Shown here: one piece after another, positions 44,527-54,185 of the stretch
Layout: every line of letters begins with the position of its first letter
Position numbering within the stretch: the first letter of the stretch is position 1
Assembly: GCA_020848095.1 (NCBI GenBank)
Contig: JADLAT010000022.1
Location: 1 to 64,000 of the forward strand
Length of the DNA stretch: 64,000 bases
Origin: Alphaproteobacteria bacterium
Lineage (GTDB): Bacteria; Pseudomonadota; Alphaproteobacteria; Micavibrionales; Micavibrionaceae
Direction of reading: 5' to 3'
Made by a program: the position numbers and the translations under genes
The notes under the pieces: model-generated
Told to the model about the DNA's origin: nothing
The model's database searches: none
The model's input: the letters and a program-made list of their open reading frames with translations, nothing else

Positions 44527-45663
44527 ATGCCCCTACCTCCTCCGCAGTGGAAAAACAAGCACGATGACAAATCGCCTGACGAAAACGGTGCAGGCGGCGG
44601 CAAGGCTGGCGGCAAAGCCCTGCAGCCCATCATCATCAAGCGCATCAAAAAGGGTGGCGGCCACCATGGCGGCGCATGGAAAGTGGCCTATGCCGATTTT
44701 GTAACCGCGATGATGGCCTTTTTTCTGCTGCTCTGGCTCCTTAACGTCACGACAGAGGAACAAAAAAAGGCCATCTCCAATTATTTTGATCCCACACACC
44801 CCAAAGTCTCACAAGCCGAAAGTGGCGCGGGCGGTGTCTTGGGGGGATTAAGCGTTGCGCCGAAAGGCTCGATGGTCTCCAATGTTCAGCCCATCACCAC
44901 GCCGCAGGTTTCAGGCTCGGCGCTCAACAACCGAAAAAAATCCGAACAGGACCCGAAAATCTCTCCTGAAAAAGCTAAAGAGAGCGCAAAGAAAACGCTG
45001 GAAAAGGCAAAAGAAATCCTCCGTAAAAACGAAGAGGCGCGCATGAAAAAGGCGGAGCAGGCGCTTAAAAAAGCGATAGAGGAAAACCCGGAGCTTAAGG
45101 CGCTCAAGGATAACCTCCTCATCGACATGACGCCTGAGGGCCTGCGCATACAGGTTATTGATCAGGAAGGGCGCCCCATGTTCCCTTCCGGCAGTGCGCA
45201 AATGTTTAAAAACACGGAAACCCTCCTCCATAAGGTCGGAGAGATCATCCGCGAACAGCCTAACGAAATCTCAATTCGCGGCCATACGGACAGCGTACCC
45301 TACGGCGCGCGGGCAGACTATACGAACTGGGAACTCTCCGCAGACCGCGCCAATTCCAGCCGCCGCGTATTGCTGGAGGGAGGCTTTCCTCCAAAACGCA
45401 TTCATGACGTGGTAGGAAAGTCAGATACGGAGCATCTGGTTCCCGATGACCCTAAAGCGGCCCGAAACCGACGCATCAGCGTCATCTTGCTGAAAGAAGA
45501 ACTCACGGACCCCGATTACGCCAAAAAAGCCGCCGAAAAGGCAAAGGAATTACCGCCGGAAGACTATACTGACGAGGAAGACACAGGAGAAACGCAAGAT
45601 ACACCCGCTTTTCCTAAAATCGGTACCTTCCGCCGCACGCCGGGCGCAGTCGAGTTCCCGTAG
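44527..45663 (+). CDS. motB: Flagellar motor protein MotB
   Basis: Stator subunit anchored to peptidoglycan. The 378 residues have a long Gly/Lys-rich cytoplasmic start, a single membrane segment YADFVTAMMAFFLLLWLLN with the ion-binding Asp57, a Lys/Glu/Ala-rich segment (about 145-190) likely forming a helix or coiled coil, and the OmpA domain with IRGHTDSVPYGARADYTNWELSADRANSSRRVLL and RNRRISVILL. It is 27 bases after motA. The charged helical linker is longer than in enteric MotB, as in other alphaproteobacteria. A ribosome-binding site is weak (GAAAGCGG). Confidence 0.95.
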   Translation: MPLPPPQWKNKHDDKSPDENGAGGGKAGGKALQPIIIKRIKKGGGHHGGAWKVAYADFVTAMMAFFLLLWLLNVTTEEQKKAISNYFDPTHPKVSQAESGAGGVLGGLSVAPKGSMVSNVQPITTPQVSGSALNNRKKSEQDPKISPEKAKESAKKTLEKAKEILRKNEEARMKKAEQALKKAIEENPELKALKDNLLIDMTPEGLRIQVIDQEGRPMFPSGSAQMFKNTETLLHKVGEIIREQPNEISIRGHTDSVPYGARADYTNWELSADRANSSRRVLLEGGFPPKRIHDVVGKSDTEHLVPDDPKAARNRRISVILLKEELTDPDYAKKAAEKAKELPPEDYTDEEDTGETQDTPAFPKIGTFRRTPGAVEFP

Positions 45664-45699
45664 TCAGGTGCGCCTTATCGCTTGCCCATGCAGAGCAGG

Positions 45700-47934
45700 C
45701 TATCCAAACCGGTTATTTTTAGGAAAGCCATTCGGCGGCATGGAGCCAGCCCCAGCCCGCTTCCCCAGCCAGGGGTTAAGATCGGAAACAATCGTCTCGC
45801 CCGCGCCATATTTGAAGCTCAAACCCGTCTCCCAACAAAATGTGCGGGCGTCTGACAAACCACCATCTTTGTATTTTTGTAAAATGACCCCCTTGCCACG
45901 GGTCATCTCCGGGAGGTCGCAAAGCGGGAAAACCAGCATTTTACGGTTATTGCCCATCACCGCGATATGGTCATCCGCCTCATCCAGCAACAGGCAGAGC
46001 TGCGCCTCTTTCCCGGCATCCAGATTCAAGATCTGTTTGCCGTTTTTCGTCTGCGCCAGAACATCATCCGACTTGACCAAAAATCCGTATCCGGCGCTAG
46101 AAGCCACGAGAATCCGCTGATCCGGTCGATAAAGCATCATAGAGGTAATATCCGCATCATTAGGCAGATCGACCATAATGCGCAACGGCTCTCCAAACCC
46201 GCGCCCAGGCGGCAACTTATCGCAGCCAATCGTATAGAACCGGCCATTTGTACCAAAAATAAGCAATTTATCCGTGGTCTGCGCCTCCAGAACAAAACGC
46301 TCGCTATCTCCGTCTTTATATTTGAAATCAGCGGCATTTTGTCCATGCCCCTTCATCGCGCGCAACCAGCCCTTATCGGAGCAAATAATCGTAATCGGCT
46401 CCTTTTCAATCATCGCCTCTTCCAGATTAACCGCAACCGGCGCGGGCGGCTTGCCGATGAATGTACGGCGACGCCCCAGAGCCGTTTCCGGCCCAAACAT
46501 TCTCTTAATCTCGGCAATCTGTTTTTTAATACGGGTCCATTGCCGGGCCTCTGAACCGATCAGCTTGGTCAGCTCATCACGCTCCTTAGCCAGCTTGTCA
46601 TGCTCGGTACGAATCTCTATTTCCTCAAGCTTACGGAGTGAACGCAGCCGCATGTTGAGCACGGCCTCCGCCTGCACTTCAGAAAGCCCGAAAGTCTTCA
46701 TCAAAACCGGGCGAGGCTCATCTTCCTCACGCACAATTCTGATAACTTCATCCAGATTGAGATACACAATCAAATACCCGTCCAGAACCTCCAGACGGTG
46801 CAAAACTTTCTCAAGCCGATAGCGGGAACGGCGCACCAACACTTCCTGTTGATGGTTGAGCCAGTTCTGAAGCACCTCTTTCAGGTTCATGACCCGCGGC
46901 ACCAGACCATTTTCCAAAACATTGATATTGAGCGAAAAACGATTCTCAAGATCGGAGTTTCTAAACAAAGCCTCCATCAGTAATTCCGGCTCAACATTGC
47001 GGTTCTTCGGGATCAGAACAAGACGGATATCCTCAGCACTTTCATCACGGACATCGTCCAGCATGGGAATTTTTTTCGTGGTGATCAAATCGGCGATCCG
47101 CTCAATCAGTTTCGATTTTTGAACCTGATATGGGATTTCAGTCACACTAATCTGGTACTGTCCCTGCTTCAGCTCCTCTTTGAGCCATCTGGCCCGCACC
47201 CGAAATGACCCCTTGCCGGTTTCATAGGCCGTGAGAACATCTTTCCTGTCCTCAACCAAAATCCCGCCGGTTGGAAAATCCGGCCCGCTCACAATCTCTA
47301 CCACCTCCGCCACGCTGGTATCTTTTTCCAGCATCAGTTCCATAGCCTCACACAACTCTGCGGCGTTATGCGGCGGTATGGATGTCGCCATACCAACGGC
47401 AATCCCGGATGAACCATTCGCCAGCAAATTCGGAAACCCGCCGGGCAACACAACCGGTTCAAGCTCGGAGCCATCATATGTGGGCCGGAAATCAACGGCA
47501 TCTTCCTCGATCCCGTCCAGAAGCAACAGCGCCACATCCGTCAGCCGCGCTTCCGTATAACGCATGGCTGCCGCGTTATCGCCGTCGATATTGCCAAAAT
47601 TCCCCTGCCCGTCGACAAGGGGATACCGCTGGGCAAAATCCTGCGCCAGACGCACCATAGCGTCATAAACTGCCGTATCACCATGCGGATGAAACTTACC
47701 GATCACATCGCCGACCACACGTGCCGATTTTTTAGGCGGCGTCGTCGGGTTAAGCTTGAGTTGGATCATCGCATAAAGCAAACGGCGGTGTACGGGCTTC
47801 AACCCGTCGCGCACATCGGGCAAAGAACGGCTCATAATCGTTGAAAGCGCGTAAGACAAATAGCGCTCAGAAAGAAGCGTCCCGAACGGCTGGTCAATCA
47901 CATTGCTTTCAAAGGCCGTATTATCCTGCGGCAT
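45700..47934 (-). CDS. parC: DNA topoisomerase IV subunit A
   Basis: Cuts and rejoins DNA to unlink daughter chromosomes. From the ATG at 47934 (744 residues, GGAG seven bases upstream) the protein shows [72 protein letters not shown] with the catalytic Tyr, and a beta-propeller C-terminal domain. It lacks the GyrA-box, and length and sequence fit ParC. In the quinolone region it has DTAVYD where E. coli has DSACYE. The start overlaps the end of recO by 14 bases. Confidence 0.94.
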   Translation of the reverse strand: MPQDNTAFESNVIDQPFGTLLSERYLSYALSTIMSRSLPDVRDGLKPVHRRLLYAMIQLKLNPTTPPKKSARVVGDVIGKFHPHGDTAVYDAMVRLAQDFAQRYPLVDGQGNFGNIDGDNAAAMRYTEARLTDVALLLLDGIEEDAVDFRPTYDGSELEPVVLPGGFPNLLANGSSGIAVGMATSIPPHNAAELCEAMELMLEKDTSVAEVVEIVSGPDFPTGGILVEDRKDVLTAYETGKGSFRVRARWLKEELKQGQYQISVTEIPYQVQKSKLIERIADLITTKKIPMLDDVRDESAEDIRLVLIPKNRNVEPELLMEALFRNSDLENRFSLNINVLENGLVPRVMNLKEVLQNWLNHQQEVLVRRSRYRLEKVLHRLEVLDGYLIVYLNLDEVIRIVREEDEPRPVLMKTFGLSEVQAEAVLNMRLRSLRKLEEIEIRTEHDKLAKERDELTKLIGSEARQWTRIKKQIAEIKRMFGPETALGRRRTFIGKPPAPVAVNLEEAMIEKEPITIICSDKGWLRAMKGHGQNAADFKYKDGDSERFVLEAQTTDKLLIFGTNGRFYTIGCDKLPPGRGFGEPLRIMVDLPNDADITSMMLYRPDQRILVASSAGYGFLVKSDDVLAQTKNGKQILNLDAGKEAQLCLLLDEADDHIAVMGNNRKMLVFPLCDLPEMTRGKGVILQKYKDGGLSDARTFCWETGLSFKYGAGETIVSDLNPWLGKRAGAGSMPPNGFPKNNRFG

Positions 47935-48727
47935 ATATACTCCGGTCCATTTCCTGTTCAGCCCCGGATGGAGCCTCAAGCCTACGCTGATCCTCCTGTT
48001 TTACAAATCGGCTCTCAAAACGCAACCGGAATCTGCTTCTGGCCTCTGGAATCCCTTGCGTATGATGAATAAAAACCCAATGTTCAAGAAAATAAGAAGT
48101 CATAAGCAACCCCGTCAAAACCGCCTCATCATCAACCGCTCCGCCCTGAGGCCGCAAAAACGGAGGAAGATTCAGCAGCTTCTCCTTATAGGGCGCGCCC
48201 GCCAGACGGCTCACCGCGCGTCCGGTTTTGGGGCTGACATAGGCCAGATCCTCGGCATCGCCGCCACCCGCGCACCGGGTCAGATCCAGCGAGAACCCCA
48301 ACTCCTTCAACAGTGCAATCTCCCACAGAACATAAGCCGCGCCCCAAACATCACCATCCAGCACATCAAACAAAGCCAACAACCCCTGAAACAGACCGGG
48401 ATGTCCCTCCCGTTCCGGCAGCGCCGCGGCGCACAAGGCGCAGGCCGATTGCAAGCCTCCCAGCCTCAACGCATCATGCATGAGGCGGGCCGCATGGTTT
48501 CTGGAAAGCTCCAGCGAAAATGTCCCCAAAGACTCCGCCAGCCGCGAAGACCAGTTCACATCCACCAGATTCCCCACCTCCAGCGTACCGCGCATTTTCG
48601 TGCTATGCGCGCCATGGACGTAACCTGCATAGCGTCCGCGCGTGGCCGTCAGCAAGGAAACGATAGCGCCGTTTTCTCCATGAGACCGCACCTCCAGCAC
48701 TATTCCTTGATCCTGCCACTTTTCCAT
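47921..48727 (-). CDS. recO: DNA repair protein RecO
   Basis: Mediator that loads RecA on gaps with RecF and RecR. From the ATG at 48727 (268 residues) it starts [39 protein letters not shown], the N-terminal OB fold of RecO, followed by the helical domain with [33 protein letters not shown] and a C-terminal basic tail. The frame extends to 48763 but those residues are not conserved. It overlaps parC by 14 bases. The recO-parC order is common in alphaproteobacteria. Confidence 0.93.
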   Translation of the reverse strand: MEKWQDQGIVLEVRSHGENGAIVSLLTATRGRYAGYVHGAHSTKMRGTLEVGNLVDVNWSSRLAESLGTFSLELSRNHAARLMHDALRLGGLQSACALCAAALPEREGHPGLFQGLLALFDVLDGDVWGAAYVLWEIALLKELGFSLDLTRCAGGGDAEDLAYVSPKTGRAVSRLAGAPYKEKLLNLPPFLRPQGGAVDDEAVLTGLLMTSYFLEHWVFIHHTQGIPEARSRFRLRFESRFVKQEDQRRLEAPSGAEQEMDRSIYAAG

Positions 48728-48766
48728 GCCAAGAGAATAAAGCCATATCGACAGGAAAGCCACAGC

Positions 48767-49567
48767 ATGAACGCCTACTCTAGAAAAATAAAAAAAACAG
48801 GCATCGCCGGAACCGGTGCAATCGGGCGCACGGTCGCGCGGGCCTTGATCAAGGGCATTGAGGGCTACACGCTCACGGCGTTAAGCGACCTTGCGCCATC
48901 TGCGGAGTTTGAGGCCCCGTACGTCTCTTTTAGTGAATTGTCAGAACGCTGCGACCTCATCATAGAATGCTTGCCCATGTCTGCCGTGCCAGCATTGGCA
49001 AAATGCGTCTTTGCGGCGCAAAAGGATCTCATTTTAATCTCAAGCGGTGCAATGATCCTTTATCCGGAGCTACAGGATATACACAAACAATCCACAAGCC
49101 GCATTTACGCTCCATCGGGAGCCATTGCCGGGCTTGATGGCATAAGAGCCATGCGTGAAATGGGAATCCAAAAGTGCAAGATAGTGTCAACAAAGAGACC
49201 ACAAGGCTTTTCCACAGCTCCGTATATACTTCAAAACGCTCTGGATGTGGATAAAATTGACACAAAAATAAAACTCTTTGAAGGCAGTGCTCTGGAGGCA
49301 ATAAAGGGGTTCCCGGCCAATATAAATGTGGCCGCAAGCCTTTCCATAGCCGCAGGAACCGGCCCTGAAAACACCCATGTTGAAATCTGGGCCGACCCGG
49401 CAGCACAAGGCAACAGGCACGAAATTTTTGTTCAGACCGCCTATAGCCAACTGGAAATGCGTATTGAGAATTTACCTGACCCGGAAAACCCGAAAAGCTC
49501 TGTTCTGGCCGCACGCAGCATCATCGCGTGCCTGCGCAATATGAACAATCTTCTTACATCCTTGTGA
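48767..49567 (+). CDS. nadX: L-aspartate dehydrogenase
   Basis: NAD(P)-dependent oxidation of aspartate to iminoaspartate, an alternative to NadB in NAD synthesis. The 266 residues have an N-terminal Rossmann fold (TGIAGTGAIGRTVARAL), LIIECLPMSAVPALAKCVFA, LILISSGAMI, YAPSGAIAGLDGI, and the C-terminal catalytic part FPANINVAASLSIAAG and VEIWADP, which match AspDH. AGGAAA lies eight bases before the ATG at 48767. The open frame continues upstream to 47903 but only as the reverse of recO. nadA and nadC are not in the window. A histidine phosphatase follows after 33 bases. Confidence 0.88.
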   Translation: MNAYSRKIKKTGIAGTGAIGRTVARALIKGIEGYTLTALSDLAPSAEFEAPYVSFSELSERCDLIIECLPMSAVPALAKCVFAAQKDLILISSGAMILYPELQDIHKQSTSRIYAPSGAIAGLDGIRAMREMGIQKCKIVSTKRPQGFSTAPYILQNALDVDKIDTKIKLFEGSALEAIKGFPANINVAASLSIAAGTGPENTHVEIWADPAAQGNRHEIFVQTAYSQLEMRIENLPDPENPKSSVLAARSIIACLRNMNNLLTSL

Positions 49568-49600
49568 ACTTACATATATAAAGTAAAAAAAGAGAGAGAC

Positions 49601-50239
49601 ATGCCCCTTCCAGAACGTCACTTTTATATGATGCGCCACGGCCAGACCGAGGCAAATGCCACAGAAATTATGGCCGGAAGCCTTGATTCACCGCTCACGG
49701 CACTCGGGCGAGATCAAGCCGCCGAGGCCCGGGAGATTGTTGCCGCGCTACAGATAAAACCGGTTGCGATTTTTCACTCCCCCCTCTCGCGAGCGCGGGA
49801 TACCGCCGCTATTGTGAATGAAAAACTGGGCGCGCCCATGTATGAAGACCCCGACCTTGCGGAAATTTATGCCGGCACATGGGAGGGCGTAAAATATGAT
49901 GCCTGCCTTCATTTTCTGGAAGATTGGGTTCAGGCCCCGGGCGGAGAAGTGCCAACGGACTTCTTTGAACGGGTCAAACGTGGAAAAACCAGAGCTTTAA
50001 AGCAGTTTGATGAACCGGTATTGATCGTTTGCCATGGCGGCGTCATGCGTGCCATGGGGGAACTCTACGGCGTCAGAACCCCCGGGCGGTTTGAACATGC
50101 GCATTTATACGAATTTCAACCGCAACCAACAGCTACAAATTTTCCATGGCTTGTTTATGACTACAAGATCGATCAAGAGACACGTACACCCCAAAGGGCA
50201 GAATCAAAAATCTACATTCCGCTCTCCGGCGATGATTGA
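49601..50239 (+). CDS. Histidine phosphatase family protein
   Basis: Phosphoglycerate-mutase-fold phosphatase of 212 residues; likely substrate unknown (the family includes alpha-ribazole phosphatase and broad phosphatases). Core residues: YMMRHGQTEANATEI (His13), SPLSRARDTAAIV, LAEIYAGTWEG with the acid Glu, and IVCHGGVMRAMG (second His near 146). It lacks the inserted segments and the WRRSYD motif of the two gpmA genes in the window, so it is not a third mutase. AGAGAGAG precedes the ATG. The last 28 bases overlap the 3' end of the convergent folP. Confidence 0.88.
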   Translation: MPLPERHFYMMRHGQTEANATEIMAGSLDSPLTALGRDQAAEAREIVAALQIKPVAIFHSPLSRARDTAAIVNEKLGAPMYEDPDLAEIYAGTWEGVKYDACLHFLEDWVQAPGGEVPTDFFERVKRGKTRALKQFDEPVLIVCHGGVMRAMGELYGVRTPGRFEHAHLYEFQPQPTATNFPWLVYDYKIDQETRTPQRAESKIYIPLSGDD

Positions 50240-51060
50240 ATTGCCTGAAAAACTTTAAAGGCCTGAATAGTTTCCTTAACATCATGCACACGAAAAATCT
50301 GCACACCTTGTGACAGCCCCCAGAGGGCTGCGCTCAATGAACCCGAAATACGTTCAGAAGGCGGTTCACCCTGAGAAAGCGCGCCAATAAAGCTCTTTCG
50401 TGACACCCCCAGCAAAATTGGCACCCCAAAATCATTAAATTTCTTTATATTTCTGATAATTAAAAGATTATGCTCTACTGTTTTCCCAAAGCCAATACCG
50501 GGGTCAATAACGATCCATTTTCTTTCGATACGGTTCATTTCGAAAAATTTAAGGCGCTGAGAAAACCATTCATAAATATCAGATATCACATTGTTATAAA
50601 TTGGATTTTTCTGCATTGACGCTGGCACGCCTTGCATATGCATAACAAATACAGGAACTTGTGCCTCAGAAGCCACAAAAACACTTCGAGAATCATAGGA
50701 CAAACCACTGATATCATTAATAGCATTCGCGCCGTATTTTAAAGCCACCTCCATGGTTTTGGCATTACGCGTATCCACGCTGATCCAGGGTGCTCGCCCT
50801 TTTAGCCCTTCAAGAACGGGCCTTATCCTTTCTATTTCCTCTTCAACATCAATGGCTTGAGCACCAGGCCGCGTTGACTCCCCGCCGATATCGAGAATGT
50901 GAGCCCCTTCTTGAACCAAACGAAGGCCATGCTCTATTGCCTTGTTATAGTTTGAAAAATTCCCGCCATCAGAGAAGCTGTCGGGGGTCACATTGACCAC
51001 CCCCATAACATACGGCCCACCCGAAAAAGCATGCGACTTTGAACCGTTTTTAAGGGTCAT
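50212..51060 (-). CDS. folP: Dihydropteroate synthase
   Basis: Joins p-aminobenzoate to the pterin in folate synthesis; the sulfonamide target. The 282 residues contain VMGVVNVTPDSFSDGG, ILDIGGESTRPGA, SVDTRNAKTMEVALKYGANAINDISG, VMHMQGVPASM, VIDPGIGFGKT, LLGVSRKSFIG and the C-terminal FRVHDV. It overlaps the histidine-phosphatase gene by 28 bases tail to tail and lies 34 bases after folK. Its own codon choices look more A/T-rich than those of its neighbours (many AAA, AAT, ATT), which may point to a different history. Confidence 0.95.
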   Translation of the reverse strand: MTLKNGSKSHAFSGGPYVMGVVNVTPDSFSDGGNFSNYNKAIEHGLRLVQEGAHILDIGGESTRPGAQAIDVEEEIERIRPVLEGLKGRAPWISVDTRNAKTMEVALKYGANAINDISGLSYDSRSVFVASEAQVPVFVMHMQGVPASMQKNPIYNNVISDIYEWFSQRLKFFEMNRIERKWIVIDPGIGFGKTVEHNLLIIRNIKKFNDFGVPILLGVSRKSFIGALSQGEPPSERISGSLSAALWGLSQGVQIFRVHDVKETIQAFKVFQAIQSSPESGM

Positions 51061-51094
51061 AAAAGGTTCCGATCTCTAAAAAAATTGCGTATAC

Positions 51095-51577
51095 CTAGTC
51101 TTCAGCTGGCAAGCGGGCAATAAGCGCCTCAAGACCAACACCCAGCACCGGATGCACCCAGCCCGGTGCAATCTCATGCAAGGGGCGCAATACAAACCCC
51201 CGCTCGTGCATGCGCGGATGAGGCAAGGTAAGGGCCTCATCCTCCATTATAAAATCGTTATAGGCCAAAACATCCAGATCCAGCAACCGGGCGGCATTTC
51301 TTTCTGCGTGCACACGGCCAAAATCTCGCTCTATCCCTTGCAAAACCTCTATCAGTGCCTCTGGCGCCAGCGGCGTTTCAACGACCAGCACGGCATTCCT
51401 GTACAGCGGCTGATCCGATGCCGGAACGGGCGCCGTAACCCACACGCGTGAGGACTTAACAATCCTTATATCAAAATTTTCGATCTTCTCTTTAGCCGCT
51501 GCAAGCGTCTCGTCAGGTCCGCCGAAACGACTGGGCAAATTCGCCCCCAGCCCGATTATAATCAAAGCCGCCTCCAT
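51095..51577 (-). CDS. folK: 2-amino-4-hydroxy-6-hydroxymethyldihydropteridine pyrophosphokinase
   Basis: Transfers pyrophosphate to the pterin just before the FolP step. From the ATG at 51577 (160 residues): ALIIIGLGANLPSRFGG, SSRVWVTAPVPASDQPLYRNAV, RNAARLLDLDVLAYND and LTLPHPRMHERGFVLRPLHEIAP, all HPPK hallmarks. Start choice is uncertain because no clear ribosome-binding site precedes it; an ATG at 51604 adds nine residues. It is upstream of folP on the same strand. Confidence 0.93.
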   Translation of the reverse strand: MEAALIIIGLGANLPSRFGGPDETLAAAKEKIENFDIRIVKSSRVWVTAPVPASDQPLYRNAVLVVETPLAPEALIEVLQGIERDFGRVHAERNAARLLDLDVLAYNDFIMEDEALTLPHPRMHERGFVLRPLHEIAPGWVHPVLGVGLEALIARLPAED

Positions 51578-51627
51578 TTTTATGGAGAATACGCACCCAT
51601 ACACCCCATAAACAGGTGCAACAAATC

Positions 51628-52218
51628 CTACCAGGTACGTACGCTACCTGTATCCACATGAATAAAATCGCTCTTGGGGTAATAACCAACCCCACCGCCC
51701 TTCAGCCCTTGCGCAATATTGCGCAAATTACGGGTGCTGTAACCGTCCAAACGAATATCTATCGCCTGCCCATACATATGAAAAGAGTTTTTGGCCACGC
51801 CCGATGTATTATGCCGCAATCCCGCATTGGTTTTGGGGCTTCTATAACCGGAAAGCACATCAAGAGGCTGTTTTTGTCCGGTTTTCTTCTGAATAACCGA
51901 GACCAGATCAATCACTCTGGGGTCCATGGGAAAGACCTCGCGCGTACGAAAATCGCGCAGGACATAATTTAATTTTTCAAAGGACTCCGGAAGATATTTA
52001 TCACCCACCCGGTAAACGCCGTTAAAGCTTTCCCCCGTATGGGCGTTACGAAAAACAACGCGCCAAGCTCCCCCTGTTGCCGCATTCGCCGATCCCGCAG
52101 ATAAAAAAGAAGGAACAACACTCGCCAGCATGCCGGCCAGCCCCATTTTTATAATTTTACGGCGATCCATATTATCAAATTTTGAACCGGACGCAGGCGC
52201 TTCAAGCCTCATAGACAT
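51628..52218 (-). CDS. DUF882 / YcbK-like M15-type peptidase, Tat-exported
   Basis: Predicted periplasmic peptidoglycan-active protein of 196 residues. The N-terminus has a twin-arginine signal (MDRRKIIKMGLAGMLASVVPSFLSAGSANA, positions 17-46) and the mature part is a DUF882 domain: LSGYRSPKTNAGLRHNTSGVAKNSFHMYGQAIDIRLDG, with the His and Asp of the SxHxxGxAxD zinc motif of M15 peptidases, and SDFIHVDTG with the last His ligand. AGAGG seven bases before the ATG at 52218 supports that start. Next to an L,D-transpeptidase gene on the same strand. Confidence 0.9.
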   Translation of the reverse strand: MSMRLEAPASGSKFDNMDRRKIIKMGLAGMLASVVPSFLSAGSANAATGGAWRVVFRNAHTGESFNGVYRVGDKYLPESFEKLNYVLRDFRTREVFPMDPRVIDLVSVIQKKTGQKQPLDVLSGYRSPKTNAGLRHNTSGVAKNSFHMYGQAIDIRLDGYSTRNLRNIAQGLKGGGVGYYPKSDFIHVDTGSVRTW

Positions 52219-52359
52219 TCTTGATCCTCTTCATCGTCTTGATTTTTTTAATATACGCGAACTATCTAAGGGACAGACTCCTAGCAGAATCTGAGAATGA
52301 GTAAAGTCTAAAGATAAAATTTTTGCAAGCGCTTTAGAATAAAACGCCGGAGAGCCAGA

Positions 52360-54087
52360 CTAACCGCGCTCATGACTTTCATTATTCACTGGTAAAAAGA
52401 TTCCGTCAATAGCGCGCAGCATTTTCATCAGCGCCGCATCATGGCCATACAGATCGTTTCCAAAGACAACCTGTCCATTTTCACCGACCCAGACCGTGTA
52501 ATAAAGCATATAAACAGGAATAGGCTCCGGAATAGAAAGATCAACCCGCGTCCCTTTACGCAAAAGGCTCTCCGTATCCTCAGGCTTCCAGCCCGGACGT
52601 TCCTTCAATATAAACTCGGCCATTTTCTTCGGTGCGCTCATCCGCACACACCCCGAAGACTGCGCCCGCCCCGCTTTATCAAAATATTCCGGCTGATTCG
52701 TATCATGGAGATAAATATTATATATATTGGGCATCAGAACCCTGACCTGCCCCAGCGGATTATGAGCACCGGGAATTTGTACCATGCGCAGCTTGGACAG
52801 CTCCGAAGGCGAAATATCGTTCCAGTTCACGGCCAGCGGGTCCAGCGTTCTTGGGCGCTCACCGGCAAGCGTCACAAGCTCCATACCTTTTTGAGAAAGA
52901 TAATCCGGATTTTCCTGTAATTTGGGTAGAATATCTTCCTTCTTAATGGTCGGTGGGACCGTCCAGTCGGGATTCAAGCGCACACCCGTAATTTTCGCCG
53001 TAAACATATTGGTCAGACGCTTTTTTCGCCCCACAATCACCGGCATTTCAAAAGCCACTTTATTATCTTCAATCGCCCACAGCGTTGCCGAGGGGATATT
53101 CACCACCACTATTTTCGATGGCCTATGCTCATCCACCCAGCGCAAGCGCTCAAGATTGGCTATAATCTGCTCTATTTTATGCCGCCTCGTCAGGTTTAAA
53201 ATCCCCAGAGTCTGTCCGCCGATAATGCCATCGGCCTTCAAACCGGATTCACGCTGAAAACGAATAACCGCCGCCGCCAGCGCATCATCATACACTAAGG
53301 GGTCAGCCGCCTCCGGCGCCGCAAGCCCCAGACGAACACGCAAGGCGGGAACGGCACCATCGCGTTCATAAGGGTTTAATATGCCCCGAAACTTTAACGG
53401 CAAAACCGCGTCATAATCCGGCGCGGGGCCGGTAAGCAAGCGCGTCAGCTCCTCCTGAAGCCGTTTATAGGTCTGCCCCTGCGGCGCCAGGGCTTCCACA
53501 CCGGCTTTTATGTCTCTTTCCGTTTCCGCCATATGGGTCAGAAGCGTTTCGGCAGAAGGGGGCTGCTTCCAATAGCTTTTCTGAGTTTCCAAAGGCTTCG
53601 GATCAATCCGGATACCGCCCAGATCCCGCCCCAGACGCAAATACGCCTCACTCAACAGCAACTCAGCCATAGCCATATGTCCGGAATCAAGGCTTCCCTC
53701 AATTCGTGTTAAGTAATAAGAGTTCGGATTAAGGCCCTGTTTCCATGACGATTTTATATATTCTAAAAACCAGAGAGCCTCCGAGCGAGGGGCCCCTTTT
53801 AAAATCCAGTAAGGGCGGTAAGACCGCGCCGCGTAAAAACCCTCAAGCGCCTGCGGCTTTCTCCGCGCCCGCTCCCCCGAAAGCGTTGCCAGAGAGGCTT
53901 TCAACGCCGATTCAAAACTAACCGTCTCCGCCATCACAGGCGCGGAGGAAACGGCCTGCGCCGCGCTTGGCGATAAAGCCTCCACAGGCTCCGCCGCCGC
54001 CGACAAAACAACCCCAGAGGAGCAAAACAGCAGCGCAATAAAAAACGCTGCCCACCTTACGCCGCTAACAAAGGGCCATACTTTCAT
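52360..54087 (-). CDS. L,D-transpeptidase, YcbB type
   Basis: Makes 3-3 crosslinks in peptidoglycan in the periplasm. The 575-residue precursor has a signal peptide (GVRWAAFFIALLFCSSGVVLSAAA), a YcbB scaffold domain with ARSYRPYWILKG, a peptidoglycan-binding domain (about 250-300: AAVIRFQRESGLKADGIIGGQTLGIL), and the YkuD catalytic domain with YLHDTNQPEYF and SSGCVRMS (catalytic Cys480). GGGAA seven bases before the ATG supports the start. The LdtR-type regulator at 39004-39465 could control it, judging from the Liberibacter pair; no operator is identified. A DUF882 peptidase gene follows 141 bases later. Confidence 0.94.
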   Translation of the reverse strand: MKVWPFVSGVRWAAFFIALLFCSSGVVLSAAAEPVEALSPSAAQAVSSAPVMAETVSFESALKASLATLSGERARRKPQALEGFYAARSYRPYWILKGAPRSEALWFLEYIKSSWKQGLNPNSYYLTRIEGSLDSGHMAMAELLLSEAYLRLGRDLGGIRIDPKPLETQKSYWKQPPSAETLLTHMAETERDIKAGVEALAPQGQTYKRLQEELTRLLTGPAPDYDAVLPLKFRGILNPYERDGAVPALRVRLGLAAPEAADPLVYDDALAAAVIRFQRESGLKADGIIGGQTLGILNLTRRHKIEQIIANLERLRWVDEHRPSKIVVVNIPSATLWAIEDNKVAFEMPVIVGRKKRLTNMFTAKITGVRLNPDWTVPPTIKKEDILPKLQENPDYLSQKGMELVTLAGERPRTLDPLAVNWNDISPSELSKLRMVQIPGAHNPLGQVRVLMPNIYNIYLHDTNQPEYFDKAGRAQSSGCVRMSAPKKMAEFILKERPGWKPEDTESLLRKGTRVDLSIPEPIPVYMLYYTVWVGENGQVVFGNDLYGHDAALMKMLRAIDGIFLPVNNESHERG

Positions 54088-54185
54088 AAATAATTCCCGG
54101 CTTTCAGAGCCAATAACGTCTCGAAACTTTATCCTATCACGCTTTTATATAAAAGGCGCCGCCACGACACGCAAAAAGCTTTCTA

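Noticed and set aside
47903..48766. Plus-strand open frame in phase with nadX covering recO
   Set aside because: The first 288 codons are the reverse of recO and read as basic, low-similarity residues; the conserved AspDH begins at 48767 with a good ribosome-binding site.
49601..50239. Third phosphoglycerate mutase
   Set aside because: It keeps only the phosphatase core and lacks the WRRSYD and other mutase-specific segments present in both gpmA genes.
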